Below, in pieces: positions 1 to 7,272 of a stretch of DNA of 27,892 bases. A model generated the notes under the pieces. The model searched no databases. It was not told the DNA's origin and saw only the letters and a list, made by a program, of their open reading frames with translations. The stretch comes from CAWGYT01 sp963826795 (GTDB lineage Bacteria; Planctomycetota; Planctomycetia; Pirellulales; Pirellulaceae), in NCBI GenBank assembly GCA_963826795.1, contig CAWGYT010000028.1, forward strand, positions 1-27,892, written 5' to 3'. Every line of letters starts with the position of its first letter. Position 1 is the first letter of the stretch. Both the position numbers and the translations under genes were made by a program.

Positions 1-296
1 CCGAAGTCGAAAAGCTGAAGGCTCGGCAAACGATGGTGACGGTGGCTCAAAGTTCCAGCGAATTTAATCTGGACAACAGTGTGCTGGCTCGGGCCAGCCA
101 ATTAGTCCGTGAGGTCGAGACCCGCTTGGACGTGACCGAGCGGATGCTGAGTGCGGAGCTGCAATTTGCCGAGGAAATCCCGTTGGATGCACCCGCATCG
201 GATGACGTCGTGGATCAAATCGCCGAGTACTTCAAGGCGGCGGAGCCGGGGTCGCAGGCCCTCGCGGCGGAAGTGACGGGCGATCCGCAGCTGTAG
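1..296 (+). CDS. 3' end of an unidentified coiled-coil protein (truncated by window edge)
   Basis: The frame is open from the left edge (reading EVEKLKARQTMVTVAQ...) to a TAG at 294-296, so this is the C-terminal ~97 residues of a longer gene. The visible part is charged and helical: heptad-like leucines run through VLARASQLVREVETRLDV, followed by an acidic tail. There is no signal peptide, membrane segment or catalytic motif. The pattern EVEKLKAR followed by a second helix resembles the C-terminal half of PspA/IM30-type membrane-stress proteins, but this is only a loose impression. An internal ATG at position 33 exists but is probably not the start, because the frame continues upstream with the same character. 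Confidence 0.6.
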   Translation, partial: EVEKLKARQTMVTVAQSSSEFNLDNSVLARASQLVREVETRLDVTERMLSAELQFAEEIPLDAPASDDVVDQIAEYFKAAEPGSQALAAEVTGDPQL

Positions 297-496
297 GTCG
301 CTGCGGAGGGCGACGGTGGCCGGGAGGGAAACCACGCCGTCGCTCGCTTCGCGGGTTGGGAAAGGGATCAGGTCCCCACAGTGCGAAGCACCCGATTGGC
401 CGTTCCGGCCTTTGGGACCTGCCCCCTTTTCCCAGCGCACTCCAAGATCAAGCTGTCACGCAGGCACTAGGGGCTCGTCACACCAGGAGTCATACT

Positions 497-1153
497 GTGA
501 CCAATACGACGCTGACTCCGAAGACAAGATCGTTGTTTCAGGACGATTGGATGAATCAACCGCCGGCGGGTCCGAGGTTCATGATGTGGGTCGATGGCGT
601 CGGCGGGTACCTGACGTGTCTTTCGGATGCGGTCCGCCTGGGGCAAGCGATTCCGGGAACGAGTGTCGAGATTCCGCTCGTGGGGGACCTCTCGCGACAC
701 CATGCGACCATCATTCGGCAGGGCGAGGGATACTTCATCGAGCCACACGCGGCGACGCGGGTCGGTTCCCGTGGGATCGCGACGCGGCACAACCTGTCGG
801 ACGGCGACGAGATTCAGTTGGGCAGCAGTCTCTGGATGCGATTTCGGCAGCCGCATCCGCTCAGCAGTACCGCTCGCCTGGAACTCCTCAGTCACCATCG
901 GACCCACCCCTCGGCGGATGCGATTTTGCTGATGGCGGGAACTTGCCTGATGGGGCCCATGTTGAGCAACCACGTGGTCTGTCGGGGCTGGAGCCATGAG
1001 GTCGTCCTCGTGCGGCAAGGCCAGTCGCTCACCTGCCACGTGCCGAGGCCTTTCTCGGTCGATGGCGAACCGTTCGAGCGGAGGGCGGCCGTGACGCTCG
1101 ATTCAAACATCCAGGGGGAAGATTTCTGCGTTTCATTCGAGCGAATCGTTTAA
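497..1153 (+). CDS. FHA-domain protein
   Basis: This 218-residue protein is predicted to bind phosphothreonine. The FHA-like region spans residues ~28-120: MMWVDGVGGYL, then LGQ at 48-50, then the hallmark GDLSRHHATI at 63-72 (Ser66, Arg67, His69), then LSDGDEIQLG at 100-109. The C-terminal ~95 residues (LMAGTCLMGP... to the end) are not recognised. I chose the GTG start at 497 because AGGAG (485-489) lies 7 nt upstream. The frame extends further 5' (ATG at 356) but that stretch does not look like protein, and ATG 551 has no better ribosome site. The gene lies 93 bp upstream of a kinase start on the same strand, so it may read phosphorylation marks made by that kinase; that link is inference. 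Confidence 0.8.
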   Translation: MTNTTLTPKTRSLFQDDWMNQPPAGPRFMMWVDGVGGYLTCLSDAVRLGQAIPGTSVEIPLVGDLSRHHATIIRQGEGYFIEPHAATRVGSRGIATRHNLSDGDEIQLGSSLWMRFRQPHPLSSTARLELLSHHRTHPSADAILLMAGTCLMGPMLSNHVVCRGWSHEVVLVRQGQSLTCHVPRPFSVDGEPFERRAAVTLDSNIQGEDFCVSFERIV

Positions 1154-1246
1154 AATGGGGCACCGAGCTGCGTGGCACGCTCGACTCGCGACCCACCGCA
1201 TACAAGTCACAGGAGCGGGGCACGAAGTGAACCGTGGGGATGTACG

Positions 1247-3310
1247 ATGCAAGAGCCAGCGAGTGTTATGAATCCTGAACCGCACGAAGCTGAGACACCT
1301 CAACCCGCTGAAGGCGGGCGTCGCCGAGGGCCGATGAAATTCGCCTACGCGAGCGGATCGCGGCCTTTGGAGGGCTATGCGATCAAACGCGGGATCGGGG
1401 CCGGCGGATTCGGGGACGTTTACTACGCCATCAGCGATGCGGGCAAAGAGGTCGCGCTGAAGCGAATTCAGCGCAACTTGGATGTCGAACTCCGCGGGGT
1501 CAGCCAATGCCTCAACTTGAAGCATCCCAACCTGGTCTCGCTCTACGACATTCGCTACGACGATGGGGAGCAGGCCTGGGTCGTGATGGAGTACGTCGCC
1601 GGCGAGAGCCTGCAGGACGTGATCGAGCGGAATCCCAACGGGATGCCTGAGGACGAGGTGGAATCGTGGTTCGAGGGGATCGTCGACGGCGTCACCTATC
1701 TGCACGAGCACGGGATCGTGCATCGCGACCTCAAGCCGGGCAATATTTTTCTCGATCAGGGCACCGTCAAGATCGGTGACTACGGGCTCTCGAAATTCAT
1801 TTCCTGCAGTCGTCGCAGTGGCCAGACGGAAAGTGTCGGAACCTTCCACTACATGGCGCCCGAGATCGGACTGGGACGCTACGGCAAGGAGATCGACGTC
1901 TACGCCCTGGGCATTCTGCTCTATGAAATGCTCACCGGTCATGTGCCGTTTGAAGGGGAAAGCAGTCAGGAAATCATCATGAAGCACCTGACGGCTCAAC
2001 CGGACCTGAGTCGCGTTCCGCCCCGATATCGGGTCATCATTTCTCGAGCCATGGCCAAGGATCCCGCCGATCGGTTCGGCTCGGCCGCCGAAATGCGTGA
2101 CCGCCTGCAGGTCGAGAACACCGCCGCCCGCTTGGCCGACACCGTGGCCGTTCCGCCTCGATTCAGCTCGGCAACGCCGCCGCCACCGCCCCCACCCGGG
2201 TCGCAAGATCGCGTCCGGACGCCCTGGCACGGGCAGGCGAAGGTTGAGCCCATTGGGGCGACCGTCCGAAATCGGCTGCACCAGTTCCGCAGTTGGTGGC
2301 GGCAGCAAAACTCGCTGACCCGCGCGATTGTGGCGATCGCGTTGACGGCGTTTGTCGTTGCCAACTCGTATTGGCTGTTTGGCGCCATGTTTACTCTGGT
2401 TGTCGTCTACGCGTGTTATTACCTGCTGTGGTCCTTGCTCAACGGAAGCTACCACTTGGCGCCGCCGCCAGCACCGGTGGAGCCGCGCGCGGCTGCGACG
2501 ATCCAGCCGGTGCGAGCCGAAGTCGCCGCACCGCAGCCGCCGACTTCGACACCTCCGCCGACTGCCAATCCCGTTCCCCGACGTCGCAACCTGACCCGAC
2601 AGCAGCTGAGCGACGCGATGCGCAACGCGCTGGGCCGCAAGAGCCGGTTTCGGCAGCTGAGCGAACTGTCGGGATCGATGCTGATGGCCGCGTTCGTCGT
2701 GGCGGTGATCGCGCTTCCGATGACCGCGATCGCCAGCCAGAACGCGACGGGCGATTGGCGCAGCTGGGGGCCGCTGTACGCCTGGCTGACCGTGGTGAGC
2801 CTCACCGCGTCCTGGATCCTGCTTGGCCTGGGGAAGGCCTGGGAAGGTTCCAACGGCGATCCGGCGCTGCGCCGCTTTGGCCTGCTGGTCGCCGGAATGG
2901 CCGTCGGTTGCATCGCCAGCCTGATGGCCTACGGTCTCAAGCTCGAACCCATCTACCTGCTGGGAAATTGGCAAGACCACCGCGATGCGTTGGGTGCCGA
3001 CGTGCCGGTCCTCTATCGGGTCACCGGCGAGCCTCGGACGCTGGCCTACGTGGGGTACTTTGGGGGGCTGTTCCTGATCCTGCGTTGGTGGCTGGCGACG
3101 GATCCGTTGCGTAACTTCCGACTGAATGTGTTCGGGACCGCGGTCACGTGGGGAATGGCGCTGCTGGCCTACCTGGTCCTGCCGATCCCCCGCGGGTTCT
3201 TGGTCATTGCCACGGTGAGCGTTGCCGTGCAGCTGGCGGCCACCTGGGTGCCGCCCAGCAAACGCGAGGAATTCAAGGAAAGATTGCTTTTGAACGAACG
3301 AACTTCGTAA
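1247..3310 (+). CDS. Membrane Ser/Thr protein kinase (Hanks type) with multi-span C-terminus
   Basis: A 687-residue protein. The kinase domain (~residues 42-315) shows a glycine loop GAGGFGDVY, ATP-binding Lys72 in VALKR, catalytic loop IVHRDLKPGN (Asp161), metal-binding DYG at 178-180 instead of DFG, and an activation-segment end GTFHYMAPE. A Pro-rich linker (PPPPPPPG) leads to at least six hydrophobic segments between residue ~355 and the C-terminus, with a second Ala/Pro linker after the first pair. All catalytic residues are present, so it should be active, phosphorylating Ser/Thr on cytoplasmic targets from the membrane. ATG 1247 is preceded by GGGGA at a 6-nt spacing; ATG 1268 is an alternative. 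DYG is a known variant in bacterial kinases. Substrate unknown; the FHA protein upstream is an obvious candidate partner. Confidence 0.92.
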   Translation: MQEPASVMNPEPHEAETPQPAEGGRRRGPMKFAYASGSRPLEGYAIKRGIGAGGFGDVYYAISDAGKEVALKRIQRNLDVELRGVSQCLNLKHPNLVSLYDIRYDDGEQAWVVMEYVAGESLQDVIERNPNGMPEDEVESWFEGIVDGVTYLHEHGIVHRDLKPGNIFLDQGTVKIGDYGLSKFISCSRRSGQTESVGTFHYMAPEIGLGRYGKEIDVYALGILLYEMLTGHVPFEGESSQEIIMKHLTAQPDLSRVPPRYRVIISRAMAKDPADRFGSAAEMRDRLQVENTAARLADTVAVPPRFSSATPPPPPPPGSQDRVRTPWHGQAKVEPIGATVRNRLHQFRSWWRQQNSLTRAIVAIALTAFVVANSYWLFGAMFTLVVVYACYYLLWSLLNGSYHLAPPPAPVEPRAAATIQPVRAEVAAPQPPTSTPPPTANPVPRRRNLTRQQLSDAMRNALGRKSRFRQLSELSGSMLMAAFVVAVIALPMTAIASQNATGDWRSWGPLYAWLTVVSLTASWILLGLGKAWEGSNGDPALRRFGLLVAGMAVGCIASLMAYGLKLEPIYLLGNWQDHRDALGADVPVLYRVTGEPRTLAYVGYFGGLFLILRWWLATDPLRNFRLNVFGTAVTWGMALLAYLVLPIPRGFLVIATVSVAVQLAATWVPPSKREEFKERLLLNERTS

Positions 3311-3425
3311 GGCGGGACGCGATTGGCCGGGGGGGCACGCTCGACCTTTTTACCGGTTCTTTCAACGGGTTGCCAACATCCAATGTACGCCGGCAGCCAA
3401 GCGGGAACGACTGCGGAAACCAACG

Positions 3426-4520
3426 ATGATGAACGGAAGTTTTGCCATGTTCGCAATCCTCATCTTTTCCCTTTTGGCGATCCTGGGACTGGGACTGCTG
3501 GGCCTGGTGCTGCTGCTGTTCTTTTCACGCCGGCACCGGCGTCGCGGGGCGGGTCTGCTGATCGCTGGCTTGCTGGCCGTCGGGCTCCTGGTGGCGGGTT
3601 GGTCGGTCGGGACCGTCAAAACTGTGCAAACCACGCAACATCGATTTGGGGAGTCACACCTGCTGCCTCAAGCCTTTGAGTCGACGATCTCACGGACCTC
3701 GCCAGTTCCCTGGCACCCGGAGCATCTCGAGCGTCCCGAGCAACTCGAGCGCGTCGCTCAACCGGAACCGCAAGTTGAGACCGTGGCCAGCGCGTCGGAG
3801 CCGATCCTGGCAGCGTCTCCGAGTGGCGAAATCAGCGGGGGCGAGGCAATGTCGTCGGCCGCGTCCGAGTTGGCCTCGGCCGACGTGGATCCGGAAGCGG
3901 GCCCTGTCGAATTGGAAGACGTGATGGCTGCTGCGAGCCGCCTGGTTGGCGAGGTGCCCGTGGCCGCTCCGGGAGCCGAAACGGGCGATCGGGTGGAATC
4001 CTTGAGCGAGTCGGGGGCGGCCCCTGAACCCGCCGTGGCGGCCCGCTCCCAAGTCGCGCCGCGTCCCGCCTGGGTTGATTCGCCCCCGGCGGAAATCGAC
4101 GGCTTTCTTTCCGTCGTGATGGTTTCGGATCCTTTCGAAAGTCGTTTCGAGTGCGACCGACAATTGGCTCAACGGTGGCGCGAGGCGGTCCTTCAATACG
4201 CGGCCGAATACGGTCGGCCGTACGGTTACCGACCCGATTTCCGGATTCCTCTGACAGACGAGGAGATCCGATCGGTGATTCGCGAGCGGCACTACACGAT
4301 TCGCGACACGAGCGTCGGCAAGATGACGCAGGCCTTTCAGTTGGCGGTCTTCGATCAGGATTTCCAAGAGAAACTGGCGTCTCGGATGGAAGCCGCGGTC
4401 GTCGATCAGCGCTTGATCCGCACCGGTCTGCTCGTCGTCGGGGCCTTGTTCGGCGTCTCGGTGGTCTTCGGAGGCTCGAGCTGGCTGGCTCGACGCACCC
4501 CGGATCCCCTTGCGGCTTGA
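3426..4520 (+). CDS. Unrecognised membrane protein with N- and C-terminal TM segments
   Basis: This 364-residue protein has no family I recognise. Two N-terminal hydrophobic segments (~residues 8-33 and 41-60) are separated by a basic stretch, FFSRRHRRRGAG. A Glu/Ala/Pro-rich, probably disordered region follows (~80-230). A more folded-looking region (~230-335) contains WREAVLQYAAEYGRPYGYRP and LTDEEIRSVIRERHYTIRD. A final membrane segment (~338-357, GLLVVGALFGVSVVFGG) is followed by a short basic tail. The topology suggests a linker and folded domain tethered at both ends on one face of the membrane. It starts 115 bp after the kinase and ends 98 bp before the sigma-factor gene on the same strand, so a signalling-related role is possible but is inference. 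ATG 3429 is an equivalent start. Confidence 0.75.
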   Translation: MMNGSFAMFAILIFSLLAILGLGLLGLVLLLFFSRRHRRRGAGLLIAGLLAVGLLVAGWSVGTVKTVQTTQHRFGESHLLPQAFESTISRTSPVPWHPEHLERPEQLERVAQPEPQVETVASASEPILAASPSGEISGGEAMSSAASELASADVDPEAGPVELEDVMAAASRLVGEVPVAAPGAETGDRVESLSESGAAPEPAVAARSQVAPRPAWVDSPPAEIDGFLSVVMVSDPFESRFECDRQLAQRWREAVLQYAAEYGRPYGYRPDFRIPLTDEEIRSVIRERHYTIRDTSVGKMTQAFQLAVFDQDFQEKLASRMEAAVVDQRLIRTGLLVVGALFGVSVVFGGSSWLARRTPDPLAA

Positions 4521-4543
4521 ATCGGAATCCTTGGGCTGCAATA

Positions 4544-4614
4544 CTCGGTAAATACACCCCGGTTCCGGACGACGATCGCCCCGGGACTTGCTCTTCTTCG
4601 TGGTGCTTACCGAG
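4544..4614 (+). promoter_or_regulatory. Inverted repeat over the sigma-factor leader
   Basis: CTCGGTAA (4544-4551) pairs with TTACCGAG (4607-4614), and inside it CACC pairs with GGTG across a small internal loop. The right arm lies directly before ATG 4619 and covers the probable ribosome site. If transcribed it could hide the start; as DNA it could be an operator. The long loop makes either uncertain. Confidence 0.35.
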
Positions 4615-4618
4615 AACC

Positions 4619-5263
4619 ATGTCAACTGAAAACCAGGCCGATGCGCTCCTAGTACGCCGCATTCGCGCAGGCGATACGGATGCCTGGAACGACCTGATCG
4701 CGCGTTACGAAGGCCGGTTGCTCGCGTTTGCCGAGAGTCGGTTGCGGAAGCGGGACGTCAGCGAGGACGTGGTGCAGGAGGCCTTTATCGGGTTCCTGAA
4801 CAGCCTCCCGAATTACGACGGGCAACGACCGCTGGAAAGCTATCTGTTTACGATCGCGGCCCATAAGTTGACCGATTGCCTGCGACGCGAAGGACGGCGT
4901 CCGGCGCTCTCGCTGGACGGCATGGGCGGCAGCCATGAAGGACAGTGGCAGTTGCCAGGCCCGGTGCGCCCGGCCAGCAGTATCGCCCGCAGTGGCGAAC
5001 GACGCGAGATCGAAGAGCAGTCGCTGGTGGATGCCTTGCGCGACCAGGTACAACACTGGGTACGTCGTCAGGACTGGGGCAAGTTGAAGTGCATGGAATT
5101 GCTGTTTGTCCGTGGGAAACCCAACCAGGTCGTGGCCGAGATTCTCGGGCTGTCCGAGCAGCAGGTGGCGAATTTCAAGTTCGATTTCCTGGCACGACTA
5201 CGCACCAACGTCCGCAAGCAGGGACTTCCCCAAGACGTGTTTCCTGAACTGTACGAGAGCTGA
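4619..5263 (+). CDS. ECF-type RNA polymerase sigma factor
   Basis: A 214-residue sigma-70 family protein with only regions 2 and 4. Region 2 (~residues 20-90) shows AWNDLIARYEGRLLAFAESRL, then VSEDVVQEAFIGFL (the usual D-x-V-Q-E core) and LESYLFTIAAHKLTDCLRRE, which would contact core polymerase and the -10 element. Region 4 (~155-205) shows MELLFVRGKPNQVVAEILGL and SEQQVANFKFDFLARLR, a helix-turn-helix for the -35 element. The linker is Gly/Pro/Ser-rich. The frame is open far upstream, but MSTENQADALLVRR is the normal N-terminus for the family and ATG 4619 follows CGAGAA. An inverted repeat (4544-4614) covers the leader. The next gene, 66 bp downstream, looks like its anti-sigma partner. Confidence 0.88.
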   Translation: MSTENQADALLVRRIRAGDTDAWNDLIARYEGRLLAFAESRLRKRDVSEDVVQEAFIGFLNSLPNYDGQRPLESYLFTIAAHKLTDCLRREGRRPALSLDGMGGSHEGQWQLPGPVRPASSIARSGERREIEEQSLVDALRDQVQHWVRRQDWGKLKCMELLFVRGKPNQVVAEILGLSEQQVANFKFDFLARLRTNVRKQGLPQDVFPELYES

Positions 5264-5329
5264 ATTCCGCCCCGGGCGGCGGCCTCGTCGAGCTAATTCC
5301 CCGATCGAATTCAACGAAGCCACGATGCC

Positions 5330-5737
5330 ATGCCGCGAGAGTTCACGCAGGCCGAGTTAGAAGCGTACTTGGACGAGGCTTTGATGCCGGCCGAGATGGC
5401 CGAGATCGAGCTGATGCTGCGGGATGACCCAAGACTGGTCGACCGTTTGCGAGCGATTCACGATCGGCGGGACGCCGGAGTCCATTCCCTCGGCGAAATC
5501 TGGCGCCGCCATCGGATCAGCTGCCCGGATCGCGAGACCCTGGGCGGATTCCTGCTCCATGTTTTGGACGCCGACCAAGAGGACTATCTTCGCTTCCACT
5601 TGGAACAGATCGGCTGCCGTTTGTGCCAAGCAAACCTGGACGACCTGCGGTCGAAACAGTCCAGTCTCGAGGCCGCCGTCTTGCGGCAACAACGCTATTT
5701 TCAGTCCAGCGCGGGCTACCTGAAACGCGATCCTTGA
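5330..5737 (+). CDS. Small soluble His/Cys protein, probable anti-sigma-like partner
   Basis: A 135-residue protein with no membrane segment. The N-terminal half (PREFTQAELEAYLDEALMPAEMAEIE) is helical and resembles the N-terminus of ECF anti-sigma factors (an EAYLDEAL-type helix). The second half carries SCPDRETLGGFLL (Cys65) and RFHLEQIGCRLCQANL, giving His90-x5-Cys96-x2-Cys99. This is close to the zinc-binding H-x3-C-x2-C motif of ZAS anti-sigma factors, but with longer spacing, and the fourth ligand may be Cys65. It follows the sigma gene by 66 bp on the same strand. The inferred role is binding and silencing that sigma factor in the cytoplasm. Binding of another partner is possible. Confidence 0.65.
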   Translation: MPREFTQAELEAYLDEALMPAEMAEIELMLRDDPRLVDRLRAIHDRRDAGVHSLGEIWRRHRISCPDRETLGGFLLHVLDADQEDYLRFHLEQIGCRLCQANLDDLRSKQSSLEAAVLRQQRYFQSSAGYLKRDP

Positions 5738-5776
5738 GCCCCAAGTGGGATGGCGCGATCACGTTCGCTTGGGCTC
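5736..5776. terminator. Possible shared terminator hairpin between convergent genes
   Basis: GAGCCCCAAG (5736-5745) pairs with CTTGGGCTC (5768-5776) with one bulged base, around a 22-nt loop. It lies at the junction of the convergent anti-sigma-like gene and NhaR-like gene. There is no T-run, so intrinsic termination is uncertain. Confidence 0.3.
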
Positions 5777-5782
5777 GCTGAT

Positions 5783-6690
5783 TCATGCCGGTGATCGGAA
5801 CAGGTTCCGCCGTGCCGCCTCGGTCACCGCAACAACGGCCGGATGCTTCAACCGCCGCTCGACCGAGATCGCGTAAAATCGTTCGGTGATGGAACTCACG
5901 CGGCCCACCCGCAGCACGCCGTACTGTCGGCAGATTTCCTGCTCAATCGCCGACGGGCGCAGAAGATTCCCTCACCCGCTTGGCCAAAGACCTTCAGCAG
6001 CGCGCTGTCCTCGATTTCGTGTTTGATGTGCGGCCGGATGCCCGATTCGTCGAACCATTGCTCCAGCGCCCGCCGCAGCGCCGTATTCTGCGTCGGCAAC
6101 AACATCGGGGCCCCGGACAGTGAACGTGGAAAGCCCGCTTGGACGCGTTCCGCCAGGCGCGAGACGCCGAAAAACGACACGTCGCATTCGCCCAACAGAT
6201 GATTGAATGCTCGAACGTGAGAGCTGGCCCCGAGGGGAGACTCCGAAAGGACCACGTCCAAACGGTGCTGCGCCAAATTGGCAACCAACTGGTCCAGCTT
6301 GCCCTCATATAAGATCAACCGCACGGGCTCCGGCAGACTCAGCGCGGACTCGAGCAGTCGATACACGACGAGCTTCGGTAGCACATCGGGCACGCCCACC
6401 GTCAAGCTCAACTCGCGGTGCGTCGCCTCTCCCCCCAGCACCTCAGCCAGCTCCCGACCCAGCGAAAAGATCTCGTCCGCATAGCGATAGGCCACCTGGC
6501 CCGTGTCGGTCAGCACCAGGTTGCGGCCCTGGCGATCGAACAGCTTGACGCCCAGCGACTGCTCCAGCTTGCGGATCTGGTTGCTCAGCGTGGGTTGAGC
6601 GAGATGCAATTGGTCGGCCGCGCGGACGACACTGCCTTCACGAGCGACCATCCAGAAATACAGCAGATGATGGTAATTCAACCAGTCCAT
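5783..6690 (-). CDS. LysR-family regulator, NhaR-like (reading frame broken by one base)
   Basis: A LysR-type transcription factor whose N-terminus closely follows NhaR: NYHHLLYFWMVAREGSVVRA, then LHLAQPTLSNQIRKLEQSLG (winged helix-turn-helix, ~residues 5-62), then VAYRYADEIFSLGREL. The effector domain includes GVPDVLPKLVVYRLLE, LYEGKLDQLVANLAQHRLDVVLSESP and ALLKVFGQAGEGIF. As sequenced, the frame leaves the family after GIFCA and stops at 5896. Adding one C to the CCC run near 5954-5957 gives GIFCAPSAIEQEICRQYGVL and continues through SSITERFYAISVERRLKHPA to a TGA at 5783-5785. That gives ~302 residues, matching the usual ~300. In E. coli NhaR controls a Na+/H+ antiporter gene; no antiporter is visible here. 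It is divergent from the HPF-ABC-HlyD-TolC cluster and could regulate it (inference). Confidence 0.85.
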
Positions 6691-6739
6691 GGGATATCGG
6701 GCACCCGGGCGATCAAAGCGGCGATCAAGGCAGTTCCGC

Positions 6740-6785
6740 CATGTATTTAAATATTGAATGCATGAGCGGTCAAATATCTAGTTGT
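6740..6785. promoter_or_regulatory. AT-rich divergent control region
   Basis: This is the most AT-rich patch in the neighbourhood, with an imperfect dyad ATGTATTTAAATATTGAATG followed by CAT. It lies 50-95 bp upstream of the LysR-type gene and ~90-130 bp upstream of the HPF-like gene. LysR proteins often bind such dyads (T-N11-A) between divergent genes. No confident -35/-10 pair was assigned. Confidence 0.35.
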
Positions 6786-6798
6786 GGAATCTGGGGGA

Positions 6799-6884
6799 AG
6801 AGCCGTATAGAAAGGGAGAGGGAAGTTGCTCGGTAACCTACAGTGCCCTGGATGAGGTTGGGAGAGCCGTATGAAGAGCCGTGT
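6799..6884 (+). repeat. Three direct repeats AGAGCCGTAT around the HPF-like start
   Basis: AGAGCCGTAT occurs at 6799-6808 and 6863-6872, and AGAGCCGTGT at 6875-6884. The second copy overlaps the ATG at 6871 and the third lies within codons 2-5. It could be an operator or an RNA-binding site, or chance. Confidence 0.4.
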
Positions 6885-7218
6885 GATTGATCGCAGCGGG
6901 ATGCTGGATGCTCGGGAGCTGGAAAGCATCGAGCGGCGTTTGCACTTCGCGCTCTCGCGATACGCCGGCGAGGTGACGCGGGTCTGCCTCGAGGTCCTGG
7001 AGGTTCAGGCGGCGCGTCCCGGTTTTGAACGCGAGTGCCGGATCCAGGTTCAATCTCGGAAAATCGGTGATTTAACGGTGACCGGACGGGGGGGTGAACT
7101 GGCCTCGGTGGTGGCGGACGCGACCGACCGGATGGGGCGCACGTTGGCCCGGCGTCTCGACCCGTGGGGCGGGGCGACGGCCGTCAACCCGCTTCCGCGG
7201 ATGCGATCCAAGGCCTAG
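6871..7218 (+). CDS. HPF/RaiA-like ribosome-associated protein (short form)
   Basis: A 115-residue protein with the layout of the ribosome hibernation factor family. A segment ESIERRLHFALSRYAGEVTR is followed by strands VCLEVLEVQA, ECRIQVQSRKIGDLTVTGRG, then a helix ASVVADATDRMGRTLARRLD. The family binds the 30S decoding region and stalls or stores ribosomes in slow growth. This copy lacks the C-terminal dimerisation domain of long HPF. GGGAGAG at 6860-6866 supports ATG 6871. It starts a same-strand run with an ABC exporter, a HlyD adaptor and a TolC protein, with 54 bp to the ABC start. That is an unexpected neighbour for a ribosome factor, so the fold may have been adapted to another role. 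Assignment rests on pattern only. Confidence 0.65.
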   Translation: MKSRVIDRSGMLDARELESIERRLHFALSRYAGEVTRVCLEVLEVQAARPGFERECRIQVQSRKIGDLTVTGRGGELASVVADATDRMGRTLARRLDPWGGATAVNPLPRMRSKA

Positions 7219-7272
7219 GGATTGAAGGTTTGGGAAAGGCCCGAAGCGGACCACAAACGTGAGATCAATGCC

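Noticed and set aside
1133..2980. Long open frame (615 codons) on the - strand
   Set aside because: It lies wholly opposite the kinase gene, is Arg/His/Gly-rich and shows no domain; it is an antisense shadow of GC-rich coding sequence.
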